From: Gammaproteobacteria bacterium
Lineage (GTDB): Bacteria; Pseudomonadota; Gammaproteobacteria; JAABTG01
Direction: 5' to 3'
NCBI GenBank assembly: GCA_034522055.1
Contig: JAXHLS010000002.1
Span: forward strand, 2,561,549-2,625,548
DNA: 64,000 nt
This document shows positions 21,214 to 29,609 of this stretch, piece by piece; positions within the stretch are counted from its first letter, which is position 1; each line of letters starts with the position of its first letter. The notes under the pieces are model-generated. The model was given only the letters and a program-made list of their open reading frames with translations, was not told where the DNA came from and did no database searches. The position numbers and the translations under genes are program-made.

Positions 21214-22266
21214 ATGGATGAGAACAAGAAAAAGGCCCTGAGTGCGGCCCTGTCGCAGATCGAGCGCCAGTTCGGCAAGGGTGCGGTGATGCGCATGGGT
21301 GACACCCAGGCGGTGGACGTGGAGGTGGTCTCCACCGGTTCCCTGGGCCTCGACATCGCCCTGGGGATCGGCGGCCTGCCCCGCGGCCGGGTGGTGGAGA
21401 TCTATGGCCCGGAGTCCTCCGGCAAGACCACCCTGACCCTGCAGGCGGTGGCCGACGTCCAGCGCCGCGGCGGCGAGGCGGCCTTCATCGACGCCGAGCA
21501 TGCCCTCGACCCCATCTATGCCGAGAAGATCGGCGTCAACGTGGAGTCCCTGCTCATCTCCCAGCCCGACACCGGCGAACAGGCCCTGGAGATCGCCGAC
21601 ATGCTGGTGCGTTCCGGCTCGGTGGACATCGTGGTCATCGACTCGGTGGCGGCCCTGACGCCGAAGGCCGAGATCGAGGGCGAGATGGGCGACTCCCACG
21701 TCGGCCTCCATGCCCGCCTGATGTCGCAGGCCCTGCGCAAGCTCACGGCCAATATCAAGCGTTCCAACACCCTGGTGGTGTTCATCAACCAGATCCGCAT
21801 GAAGATCGGCGTCATGTTCGGTAGCCCCGAGACCACCACCGGTGGCAACGCCCTGAAATTCTATTCCTCCGTGCGCCTCGACATCCGCCGCATCGGTGCC
21901 ATCAAGAAGGGCGACGAGGTGGTGGGCAGCGAGACCCGGGTCAAGGTGGTGAAGAACAAGGTGGCGCCGCCGTTTCGCACCGCCGAGTTCGATATCTACT
22001 ATGGCGAGGGGATCTCCCGCGAGGGCGAACTCATCGATCTCGGAGTCAAGGAGGGCATCGTGGACAAGGCCGGGGCCTGGTACAGCTATGGTGGCGAGCG
22101 CATCGGCCAGGGCAAGGACAACGCCCGCCAGTTCCTGAAGGACAAACCGGAGATGGCGGCGGACATCGAGGCCAAGCTGCGGGCCGTCCTGCTGCCCACC
22201 GGCGCGTCCGCCAAGGCGGCCGCGGAGGGGGCCAAGGCGGAGGCCGAGGCTGAGCCCCAGGCGTGA
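21214..22266 (+). CDS. recA: Recombinase RecA
   Basis: The 350-residue protein opens [20 protein letters not shown] with Walker A GPESSGKT at 65-72, the loop segments and an acidic C-terminus. RecA forms filaments on single-stranded DNA for homologous recombination and triggers LexA cleavage. I use the ATG at 21214; a GTG at 21208 lies five bases after GAGGAG and could also be used. No clear LexA box is visible in the 68-bp gap upstream. recX follows by 10 bp. Confidence 0.98.
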   Translation: MDENKKKALSAALSQIERQFGKGAVMRMGDTQAVDVEVVSTGSLGLDIALGIGGLPRGRVVEIYGPESSGKTTLTLQAVADVQRRGGEAAFIDAEHALDPIYAEKIGVNVESLLISQPDTGEQALEIADMLVRSGSVDIVVIDSVAALTPKAEIEGEMGDSHVGLHARLMSQALRKLTANIKRSNTLVVFINQIRMKIGVMFGSPETTTGGNALKFYSSVRLDIRRIGAIKKGDEVVGSETRVKVVKNKVAPPFRTAEFDIYYGEGISREGELIDLGVKEGIVDKAGAWYSYGGERIGQGKDNARQFLKDKPEMAADIEAKLRAVLLPTGASAKAAAEGAKAEAEAEPQA

Positions 22267-22276
22267 CATCCGGGAT

Positions 22277-22702
22277 GTGGCCCTCGGCCTGCTGGCCCGC
22301 CGGGAGCATTCCCGCCGCGAGCTGACGGAAAAGCTGCAGGCCCGGGCCTTCGAGATTGAGCCCATCCGCGAGGCCCTGGACCGGCTCGAAGAGCAGGGCT
22401 GGCTTGACGAGGGCCGTTTCATCGAGAGCTTCGTGCGCAGCCGGGTCCAGAAGGCCTACGGCCCCTTGCGGATCAAGGCGGAACTCGCCCAGCGGGGCAT
22501 CGACCGCTCCCGGGCGGAGCGGGCCCTGCGGGCATTGCAGGACGAATGGCCCGCCATCGCCGAGCAGGCCCTGCGCCACCGCTTCGGCACTCCCGTCCCC
22601 GCCACCCTCGACGACCACCGTCGCTTTCGCAACTTCCTGCTGCGTCGCGGTTTCGTCGCCGAGCAGGTGACCCGTCTGGTGCGCCGGCCGCCGGCCCCGT
22701 GA
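22277..22702 (+). CDS. recX: Regulatory protein RecX
   Basis: The 141-residue helical protein carries the family pattern LLARREHSRRELTEKL, LEEQGWLDEGRFIESFVRSR and GPLRIKAELAQRGI. RecX binds RecA filaments and limits their growth. The GTG at 22277 is the first start in this frame after recA ends; the open frame continues a few codons upstream (RRDIRD), so the true start may be a little earlier. Tight linkage to recA suggests co-transcription. Confidence 0.93.
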   Translation: MALGLLARREHSRRELTEKLQARAFEIEPIREALDRLEEQGWLDEGRFIESFVRSRVQKAYGPLRIKAELAQRGIDRSRAERALRALQDEWPAIAEQALRHRFGTPVPATLDDHRRFRNFLLRRGFVAEQVTRLVRRPPAP

Positions 22703-22841
22703 CCCCGGCCCTTCGCGGTACGTCAGCGGGCGCAACTCTTGCTAGAATCGTCCCCTCGGGCTCTTCCGCCCCTGGCCGATTAACGGGGCCCGTTTCTGGC
22801 TCATTCCTGGCCCAATGCCGCACCAGACAGTGACGAATCCC

Positions 22842-25481
22842 ATGAAGACCGCCAACGACATCCGCCGTACCTTTCTCGACTACTTCAAGGCCCGGGGCCA
22901 CGAGGTGGTGCCCAGCAGCCCCCTGGTGCCGGCCAACGATCCCACCCTGCTGTTCACCAACGCCGGCATGGTGCAGTTCAAGGACGTATTCCTCGGCCAG
23001 GACAAGCGCCCCTATAGCCGGGCCGCCAGCAGCCAGCGTTGCGTGCGCGCCGGGGGCAAGCACAACGACCTCGAGAACGTCGGCTACACCGCGCGCCACC
23101 ACACCTTCTTCGAGATGCTCGGCAACTTCAGCTTCGGCGATTACTTCAAGGACGAAGCCATCCGCTACGCCTGGGGTTTCCTCACCGAGGAACTGGGGAT
23201 CCCGGCCGAGCGCCTGTGGGTGACAGTGTACCAGGACGACGACGAGGCCGCGGATATCTGGCTCGAGGAGATCGGCGTGGCCCCGGAGCGCTTCGGGCGC
23301 ATCGGCGACAAACCGGGCGGGCGCCCCTACGAGAGCGATAATTTCTGGTCCATGGGTGACACCGGCCCCTGCGGGCCCTGCTCCGAGATCTTCTACGACC
23401 ACGGCCCCGACATCCCCGGCGGCCCGCCGGGCAGCCTCGACGAGGACGGCGATCGTTATATCGAGATCTGGAACCTGGTCTTCATGCAGTACGACCGTGA
23501 CGCCAATGGCCATCTCAATCCCCTGCCGGCCCCCTCCGTGGACACCGGCATGGGCCTGGAGCGCCTCGCCGCCCTGCTCCAGGGGGTGCACAGCAACTAT
23601 GAGATCGACACCTTCGTCCATCTCATCACCGCGGTGCGAGAGCTGGCCCCCGCCGCCGACCCGGAGGACAAGTCCCTGCGCGTCATCGCCGACCACATCC
23701 GCTCCGGTGCATTCCTCATCGCCGACGGCGTGGTGCCCGCCAACGAGGGCCGGGGTTACGTGCTGCGGCGTATCGTGCGGCGCGCCATTCGCCACGGCCA
23801 CCGCCTCGGCCTCAGGGACCCCTTCTTCCACCGCCTGGTGGCACCCCTGGCCCGGGAGATGGGGGATGCCTACCCGGAACTCCATGAGCGCCGGGAGATC
23901 ATCGAGCGGGTATTGAAACAGGAGGAGACCCGTTTCGCCGAGACCCTCGACCAGGGCATGGCCATCCTCGAGCAGGCGGTGGCGAACCTGGAGGGCGAGG
24001 TGATCCCCGGCGATGTGGTGTTCCAACTCTACGATACCTACGGCTTCCCCGTGGACCTCACCGCCGACGTGGCCCGCGAGCGCGGCCTGACCCTGGACAT
24101 GGCGGGCTTCGAGGCGGACATGGCCGCCCAGCGCCAGCGGGCGCGGGCCTCCAGCCGTTTCACCATGGCCGCCGGCGAGGGCCCGGAACTCATCACCTGC
24201 ACCGATTTCATCGGCTACGACAGCCTCGAGGGCGAGAGCGTGGCCACCGAGTTGCTGTTCGACGGCGCCACCGTCGACGAACTGAGCGCCGGCACCGAGG
24301 GCGGCATCGTGCTGGAGACCACCCCCTTCTACGCCGAATCCGGCGGGCAGGTGGGCGACCGCGGCCGGTTGCGCGGTGCCGGCGGCGTGTTCGAGGTGCG
24401 CGACACCCAGAAGCAGGGGGCGGCCTTCGTCCACCTGGGGCGGGTGGTCGAAGGACGCATCGGCAAGGGCGACCGCCTCAACGCCGAGGTGGATGCCGAT
24501 GCCCGCTACGGCGTGGCGCGCAACCACTCCGCCACCCACCTGCTGCACGCCGCGTTGCGGGATGTCCTGGGGGACCACGTGCAGCAGAAGGGCTCCCTGG
24601 TGCAGCCCGGGCGACTGCGCTTCGATTTCTCGCACTTCGAGCCCTTGAGCGCCGAGCAGGTGGCGGAGATCGAACGCCGCGTCAATGCCGAAGTGCTGGC
24701 CAACGCCGAGGTCCAGACCCGGGTCATGTCCATGGACGACGCCATGGCCGCGGGGGCCCTGGCGCTGTTCGGAGAAAAATACGGCGACCGGGTGCGGGTG
24801 CTGTCCATCGGCGATTTCTCCACCGAGCTGTGCGGCGGCACCCATGTCTCCCGTTCCGGCGACATCGGTCTGTTCAAGATCGTGGCGGAGACGGGGGTGG
24901 CGGCGGGCGTGCGCCGCATCGAGGCCATCAGCGGCCACACCGCGGTGGCCTGGGCCATGGATACGGACCACCGCATCAGGGACCTGGCCGGCCTGTTGCG
25001 CGCCGACCAGGACACCGTGGAGCCCAAGCTCAGGCAGTTGCTGGAGCGCCAGCGCGAGCTGGAGAAGACGGTGGAGCAGCTCACTGCCAGGCTGGCCAGC
25101 AGCCAGGGCGGGGAACTGTCCAACCAGGCCTTGGACGTGGGGGGCATCAAGGTGCTGGCGGCCGAGCTGGAGGGAGCCGACAGCAAGACCCTGCGGGACA
25201 CCGTGGACCAGCTCAAGAACAAGCTGGGCACCGCCGCCGTGGTGCTGGCGGCCGTGGAAGACGGCAAGGTGCGCCTGGTGGCCGGGGTATCCCGGGACGC
25301 CACGGATCGCGTCAAGGCCGGAGCCCTGGTGAACTTCGTCGCCCAGCAGGTGGGGGGCAAGGGCGGCGGGCGTCCCGATATGGCCCAGGCCGGGGGCAGC
25401 GACGCCGCCGCCCTGCCCGGGGCCCTGGGGTCCGTGGCCGACTGGGTACGGGAACAGGTGGAGGACCGGGCGCTATCCTGA
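22842..25481 (+). CDS. alaS: Alanyl-tRNA synthetase
   Basis: The 879-residue enzyme opens [20 protein letters not shown] and contains the class II catalytic core. The editing-domain zinc motif is split between [13 protein letters not shown] and CGGTHV. The C-terminal part (HVVLA-like coiled coil then [14 protein letters not shown]) is the C-Ala domain. It charges tRNA-Ala and clears Ser/Gly errors. I chose the ATG at 22842 because it aligns with other AlaS; an ATG at 22815 is in frame. It sits between recX and lysC as in related genomes. Confidence 0.98.
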   Translation: MKTANDIRRTFLDYFKARGHEVVPSSPLVPANDPTLLFTNAGMVQFKDVFLGQDKRPYSRAASSQRCVRAGGKHNDLENVGYTARHHTFFEMLGNFSFGDYFKDEAIRYAWGFLTEELGIPAERLWVTVYQDDDEAADIWLEEIGVAPERFGRIGDKPGGRPYESDNFWSMGDTGPCGPCSEIFYDHGPDIPGGPPGSLDEDGDRYIEIWNLVFMQYDRDANGHLNPLPAPSVDTGMGLERLAALLQGVHSNYEIDTFVHLITAVRELAPAADPEDKSLRVIADHIRSGAFLIADGVVPANEGRGYVLRRIVRRAIRHGHRLGLRDPFFHRLVAPLAREMGDAYPELHERREIIERVLKQEETRFAETLDQGMAILEQAVANLEGEVIPGDVVFQLYDTYGFPVDLTADVARERGLTLDMAGFEADMAAQRQRARASSRFTMAAGEGPELITCTDFIGYDSLEGESVATELLFDGATVDELSAGTEGGIVLETTPFYAESGGQVGDRGRLRGAGGVFEVRDTQKQGAAFVHLGRVVEGRIGKGDRLNAEVDADARYGVARNHSATHLLHAALRDVLGDHVQQKGSLVQPGRLRFDFSHFEPLSAEQVAEIERRVNAEVLANAEVQTRVMSMDDAMAAGALALFGEKYGDRVRVLSIGDFSTELCGGTHVSRSGDIGLFKIVAETGVAAGVRRIEAISGHTAVAWAMDTDHRIRDLAGLLRADQDTVEPKLRQLLERQRELEKTVEQLTARLASSQGGELSNQALDVGGIKVLAAELEGADSKTLRDTVDQLKNKLGTAAVVLAAVEDGKVRLVAGVSRDATDRVKAGALVNFVAQQVGGKGGGRPDMAQAGGSDAAALPGALGSVADWVREQVEDRALS

Positions 25482-25501
25482 ACGCGTCCCGGATGGCCTT
25501 C

Positions 25502-25913
25502 TTTGGCACGGATGTAGGTCGGGATTCATCCCGACATTCAACCCGCCGCGCATACCTCGCGCCGGGTCGGTACCACCCGCCAGGGGGGGGCGGTGTCGGG
25601 CTGAAGCCCGACCTACAAACACCTCCCACCGCCTGTTCCTTTGGCACGGATGTAGGTCGGGATTCATCCCGACATTCAACCCGCCGCGCATACCTCGCGC
25701 CGGGTCGGTACCACCCGCCAGGGGGGGCGGTGTCGGGCTGAAGCCCGACCTACAAACACCTCCCACCGCCTGTTCCTTTGGCACGGATGTAGGTCGGGAT
25801 TCATCCCGACATTCAAACCCGCCGCGCATACCTCGCGTCGGGTCGGTACCACCCGCCAGGGGGGGCGGTGTCGGGCTGAAGCCCGACCTACAGCCCGACC
25901 TACAGCCCGATCT
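25502..25913. repeat. Three tandem 137-138 bp units built on REP-like palindromes
   Basis: Units start at 25502, 25640 and 25777 (each TTTGGCACGGATGTAGG..). Each holds two palindromes: TCGGGATTCATCCCGA and TCGGGCTGAAGCCCGA, in opposite orientation, about 75 bp apart, with a GC-rich filler and a G run of varying length. The last unit ends with extra partial copies (CCTACAGCCCGA twice). They fill the alaS-lysC gap and encode nothing credible. Confidence 0.9.
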
Positions 25914-26063
25914 ACAATTTGTTTTTTGAATTCGTGCCCTAATCAATATCCGGTGGCCCTTTTTTTTATCCGTGGAATGACGTCTAATTGCGCGCTTTGT
26001 GTCCGCACCGGCCGCCTTGGCGGCCGTGCGCATCGGAACCCCTGTTTTGGAAGCAAGTCATAG

Positions 26064-27293
26064 ATGGCCCTGATCGTTCAGAAGTACGGCGGCACCTCCG
26101 TGGGCGACCTTGAGCGCATCGCCCACGTCGCGGGGCGCGTGAAGGCCGCACGGGACGCCGGCAACCACGTGGTCGTGGTGGTGTCGGCCATGAGTGGCGA
26201 AACGGATCGCCTGCTCGCCCTGGCCAAGGCCATCGGCGACGTGCCCCCGCCACGGGAACTGGACGTGCTGCTGTCCACCGGTGAGCAGACCACCATCGCC
26301 CTGCTGGCCATGACCCTGGAGACTCAGGGGTGCCCGGCCCGTTCCTACACCGGGGCCCAGGTGCGCATCCAGACCGACAGTGCCCACAACAAGGCGCGCA
26401 TTCTCAGCATCGACCATCAGACCCTGTGTCACGACCTCAAGCAGGGCTACGTGGCGGTCGTGGCCGGGTTCCAGGGCGTCGACCCCCAAGGCAACATCAC
26501 CACCCTGGGTCGCGGCGGCTCCGACACCACGGCCGTGGCCCTGGCGGCCGCCCTGGATGCCGACGAATGCCAGATCTATACGGATGTGGACGGGGTCTAC
26601 ACCACGGATCCCCGCATGGTGCAGACGGCCCGCCGCCTGGACCGGCTCACTTACGAGGAGATGCTGGAGATGGCCAGCCTGGGGGCCAAGGTGCTGCAGA
26701 TCCGCGCCGTGGAATTCGCCAGCAAGTACAAGACGCGATTGCGGGTGCTGTCCTCTTTCGAGGAGGGACCCGGCACGCTCATCACATCCGAGGACGAAAT
26801 CATGGAGCAGGCGGTCATTTCAGGCATCGCGTTCAACCGTGATGAAGCGAAGATAACCATCCTGGGGGTGCCCGATAATCCCGGCATCGCCCGACGGATC
26901 CTCGGGGCGGTGGCGGACCGTAACATCGAAGTGGACATGATCATCCAGAACGTTGCCCAGGACCACACCACCGATTTCACCTTCACGGTCCATCGCAACG
27001 ACCTCCAGCGAGCCCTCGAAGCGGTGCGCAAGGTGGCGGCCGAACTGAGTGCCCGTGAGGTTATAGGCGACGACAACATCGTCAAGATCTCCCTCGTGGG
27101 CGTGGGCATGCGCTCCCATTCCGGCATCGCCAGCCTCATGTTCGGCGCCCTGGCTGACGAGGGTATCAACATCCAGATGATCTCCACCTCCGAGATCAAG
27201 ATCTCCGTGGTGGTGGAGGAAAAATACCTGGAGTTGGGGGTGCGTGCGCTGCATGATATCTTTGAACTGGATAAACCCCCTGCAGAGGGGTAG
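26064..27293 (+). CDS. lysC: Aspartate kinase
   Basis: The 409-residue enzyme opens MALIVQKYGGTSVGDLERIA (KYGGTS phosphate loop) and has GRGGSDTTAVALAAAL, then two ACT domains in the C-terminal third (VISGIAFNRDEAKITILGVP; VSLVGVGMRSHSGIASLMFG). It phosphorylates aspartate, first step to lysine, threonine and methionine; the ACT domains give feedback control. The gap to alaS is filled by tandem repeats, so lysC probably has its own promoter in the AT-rich 25910-26050 stretch. Confidence 0.97.
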   Translation: MALIVQKYGGTSVGDLERIAHVAGRVKAARDAGNHVVVVVSAMSGETDRLLALAKAIGDVPPPRELDVLLSTGEQTTIALLAMTLETQGCPARSYTGAQVRIQTDSAHNKARILSIDHQTLCHDLKQGYVAVVAGFQGVDPQGNITTLGRGGSDTTAVALAAALDADECQIYTDVDGVYTTDPRMVQTARRLDRLTYEEMLEMASLGAKVLQIRAVEFASKYKTRLRVLSSFEEGPGTLITSEDEIMEQAVISGIAFNRDEAKITILGVPDNPGIARRILGAVADRNIEVDMIIQNVAQDHTTDFTFTVHRNDLQRALEAVRKVAAELSAREVIGDDNIVKISLVGVGMRSHSGIASLMFGALADEGINIQMISTSEIKISVVVEEKYLELGVRALHDIFELDKPPAEG

Positions 27294-27456
27294 ATTTCCT
27301 GCCTAGAATAGGAATTATACTAGGTTAAGCTTTCATTACGTATCTTTTATACTCTGATGGTGTGAGTAACACGTTGATGGGCAAGGAATATCCGTCGACC
27401 CTATCGGATTTGATTTTTTTCATGGTTCGCGGTGAGAGTCTGAACCGCAGCACATT

Positions 27457-27478
27457 CCGCCCCGTAGTCTCGGGGCGG
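27457..27478 (+). other. Strong hairpin in the csrA leader
   Basis: Perfect 8-bp arms CCGCCCCG/CGGGGCGG around TAGTCT, about 75 bp before the csrA ATG. No T run follows, so it is not a typical terminator. A weaker pair GCGGT/ACCGC lies just upstream. The leader then has AAGGACA and CGGAGAG next to the start, GGA motifs of the kind CsrA binds, so self-repression is plausible. Confidence 0.45.
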
Positions 27479-27551
27479 CGGTAGTTCTGAGGAACCTCGA
27501 TCCAATAAGACTGGCGACAGACAAGCCAGAAGGACATTCGGAGAGTAGACG

Positions 27552-27746
27552 ATGCTTATTTTGACCAGGCGGGTGGGTGAAACGTTGATGATCGGTGACG
27601 AAGTGACCGTCACGGTGCTCGGAGTGAAGGGTAACCAGGTCCGCATAGGGGTGAATGCCCCGAAGGATGTATCTGTGCACCGCGAAGAGATCTACGAGCG
27701 CATACAGCAGGAGAAAATTCAGGCCGGGGGGGCGGCCCAGGGCTGA
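27552..27746 (+). CDS. csrA: Carbon storage regulator CsrA
   Basis: A 64-residue protein beginning [20 protein letters not shown] with the conserved [20 protein letters not shown]; length and motifs are those of CsrA. It binds GGA-containing hairpins in mRNA leaders and alters translation or stability of genes for carbon metabolism, motility and biofilm. GGAGAG lies before the ATG. The tRNA-Ser gene follows by about 70 bp, the usual csrA-tRNA linkage. Confidence 0.98.
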   Translation: MLILTRRVGETLMIGDEVTVTVLGVKGNQVRIGVNAPKDVSVHREEIYERIQQEKIQAGGAAQG

Positions 27747-27814
27747 GAGCCGCGGGCTCAAAACCCTTTTGCCAGGGGCCCTGTAATCGGATATTCTAGC
27801 GCCCCTTCGAGGAA

Positions 27815-27907
27815 GGAGAGATGGCCGAGCGGCTGAAGGCGCTCCCCTGCTAAGGGAGTATGGGGTTAATAGCTCCATCGAGGGTTCGAATCCCTCTCTC
27901 TCCGCCA
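27815..27907 (+). tRNA. tRNA-Ser (GCT)
   Basis: A 93-nt tRNA with acceptor GGAGAG..CTCTCC, D arm, anticodon loop CCTGCTAAG (anticodon GCT), long variable arm typical of tRNA-Ser, T arm GGTTCGAATCC and encoded CCA. The last 19 nt recur at 28135-28153. Confidence 0.97.
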
Positions 27908-28181
27908 AACAGTGCGCAGGCAAGGAAGCCTTGTCTGTAGGCATTTCAGTGCAAGGAGAGGGATGAGAACCCGAAAGGAGGGTTCGACAAATGCGTCGGG
28001 AACGCATTTGAACGTCGCGGAGCGACGGCCCGCAGGGCGGAGGGCAGGGATGCCCGGAGACCAAATGCGTCGGGAACGCATTTGAACGTCGCGCAGCGAC
28101 GGCCCGCAGGGCGGAGGGCAGGGATGCCCGGAGTAATCCCTCTCTCTCCGCCAATCAGTGCAGGGGCAAGGAAGTCTTGTC
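27889..28181. repeat. Direct repeat of the tRNA-Ser 3' end flanking a 74-bp tandem repeat
   Basis: The 47-bp segment 27889-27935 (3' end of the tRNA plus downstream bases) recurs at 28135-28181; the first 20 nt are identical and the rest is close. Between them are two 74-bp units starting at 27989 and 28063, each with the palindrome AAATGCGT/ACGCATTT. The layout resembles attL/attR sites around a tiny insert, but no integrase is present. Confidence 0.85.
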
Positions 28182-28202
28182 CGGTGGTCAGTCAAGCATC
28201 AC

Positions 28203-28279
28203 GCGCCCGTAGCTCAGTTGGATAGAGTACCTGGCTACGAACCAGGTGGTCGGAGGTTCGAATCCTTCCGGGCGCGCCA
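28203..28279 (+). tRNA. tRNA-Arg (ACG)
   Basis: A 77-nt tRNA with acceptor GCGCCCG..CGGGCGC, D arm AGCTCAGTTGGATAGAG, anticodon arm CTGGCTACGAACCAG (anticodon ACG), T arm GGTTCGAATCC and CCA. Its A34 is the substrate of TadA, encoded at 19425. The pair tRNA-Ser/tRNA-Arg after csrA is typical for gammaproteobacteria. Confidence 0.97.
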
Positions 28280-28293
28280 TATAAACCCGCGCC

Positions 28294-28340
28294 ATATAAC
28301 CCCAAAGGACCACCCCCAAGTGGCCCTTCGGGGGTTATAT
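28294..28340 (+). terminator. Terminator-like hairpin after tRNA-Arg
   Basis: ATATAACCCC at 28294 pairs with GGGGTTATAT near 28331, with inner arms AAGGaCCAC and GTGGcCCTT extending the stem to about 18 bp around a small loop. It lies 15 bp after the tRNA and probably ends its transcript. Confidence 0.7.
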
Positions 28341-28419
28341 TCCGATGGTGAGAGGAATAGCACCTCTGAAATAAGCGACATGGTTCGACAAGCCGCGTCA
28401 GCCACGAATTTTCCAGATC

Positions 28420-28520
28420 CTCATCCCGGGCCTGCCCCGGCATCCAGAATCCCACCGTCATCCCGGGCCTGCCCCGGCATCCAGAACGTCACCGTCATGC
28501 CGGATCTGACCCGGTATCGC
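28420..28520. repeat. Three imperfect 37-bp tandem repeats
   Basis: TCATCCCGGGCCTGCCCCGG starts at about 28420 and again at about 28457, followed by a diverged third copy (TCATGCCGGATCTGACCCGG). Each can form a GC-rich hairpin. Such units are common intergenic repeats in proteobacteria. Confidence 0.75.
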
Positions 28521-28616
28521 TTCGGAAGCCCGGTGGGAGGGCTGACGTTGGCCAATACTTAAAGAATCCCATTCTCGCGCCGAACAATAGGGGCGCGGCC
28601 CGGTCGCAAGACATCA

Positions 28617-28800
28617 TTAACGTGAAAGTCGCGAAGCACGAACTCCCCCTCTCCCTCTGGGACAAATGCGTCGGGAACGGATTTGAACGCGCCTCGGCGC
28701 GGCCCGGAGTACAGGGATGGGGTGAGGGAACGAACATGGCGATACGTGCTTCGCTTTCATCATTTCGGGCGGCGCGTATCGCCATGAGAGTTAACTTAGT
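28617..28800. repeat. Dispersed repeat, copy 2
   Basis: Begins CATTAACGTGAAAGTCGCGA and ends near AGAGTTAACTT; reverse-complementary to 18655-18875. It also contains AAATGCGTCGGGAACGGATT, related to the 74-bp units at 27989. Together with 28280-28616 it fills the gene-free stretch before 29006, where I see no credible gene. Confidence 0.75.
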
Positions 28801-29005
28801 GCGGGTTCCGAGGCCAATGGCGGAGCCCGTGCCTCGGGTTGTTCCAAAAGGGATGATCCTCTGCCGTCGCGGGTTCCAAGGCCTGATATAATAGAGCGAT
28901 TAAAATAATGATTGGTCAGGCGACCGACGTCTCATGGAGACGCTCCGAAGTACGACGACCCGATGAGTGGTTGCCGTGTCATCGGGCTCAATGGCGAGGG
29001 CGGGA

Positions 29006-29440
29006 ATGAGCGAACAGACAGTGAACAGCGATGCGCTGATGAAGCGCATCGAGCATCTCGAGAAACGCTATCGCGTCATGAAGCTGGCGGGGGTGCTGCT
29101 GGTGGTGGTGTTGCTCGGATACTGGACGGTACGGAATTTCGTGGACACGCCGGTCACCGTGAAGAAGATTCTCCTCGAGTCCCAGGAGGTGAAACTGGTG
29201 GACCAGGAGGGGAACACGCGCTTCTTCCTGCGTCTCTACTCCAAGGTGCCCATCCTCCAGCTCATCGATTCGAACGGCAAACCACGCATGTCCCTCGGCC
29301 TGCGTTTCGACGATACCCCGTTCATCGACCTGTCGGACAAGAACGGCGAGACCCGGGCCGTATTCGAGATGACGGCGGAGGATGAACCCACCCTGCGGCT
29401 GCTCGATCGCAACGGCCAGACCTCCTTCAAGATCAACTGA
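29006..29440 (+). CDS. Single-span membrane protein of unknown function
   Basis: A 144-residue protein with a short coiled-coil N-terminus (ALMKRIEHLEKRYRVMKLAG), one membrane helix (VLLVVVLLGYWTVRNF) and a periplasmic part rich in short strand repeats (VKLVDQEGNTRFFLRLY, LQLIDSNGKPRMSLGLR, IDLSDKNGETRAVFEM, LRLLDRNGQTSFKI), at least four copies of a D-x-x-G-x-x-R/S pattern that suggests a small beta structure. It comes 170 bp before the exopolysaccharide locus. I chose ATG 29006; upstream in-frame starts are less likely. No known function recognised. Confidence 0.65.
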   Translation: MSEQTVNSDALMKRIEHLEKRYRVMKLAGVLLVVVLLGYWTVRNFVDTPVTVKKILLESQEVKLVDQEGNTRFFLRLYSKVPILQLIDSNGKPRMSLGLRFDDTPFIDLSDKNGETRAVFEMTAEDEPTLRLLDRNGQTSFKIN

Positions 29441-29609
29441 CAGTCTGCCCCAAAAAAAAGTTTGCATCGACGGCAGCCTTTGAGAAGGCGTGCGGTTGTG
29501 CTCGGGGATTGTGCCGTGATTCAAGGAATTATAGTCCTGGGGTAGAGGATACTCATGCTTGAGGGAGGCCCTTCGGGTTAGCGCGGTGAGCAGGGGTTAG
29601 AAAGCCGAC

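Noticed and set aside
22473-24971. Open frame of about 830 codons on the minus strand across alaS
   Set aside because: Antisense to alaS, with no recognisable domain; a composition artefact.
25502-25913. Regular 138-bp units considered as a CRISPR array
   Set aside because: The whole 138-bp unit is repeated, including the part that would be spacer.
27325-27537. 70-codon frame on the minus strand before csrA
   Set aside because: No family resemblance, no good start context, and it lies over the likely csrA leader.
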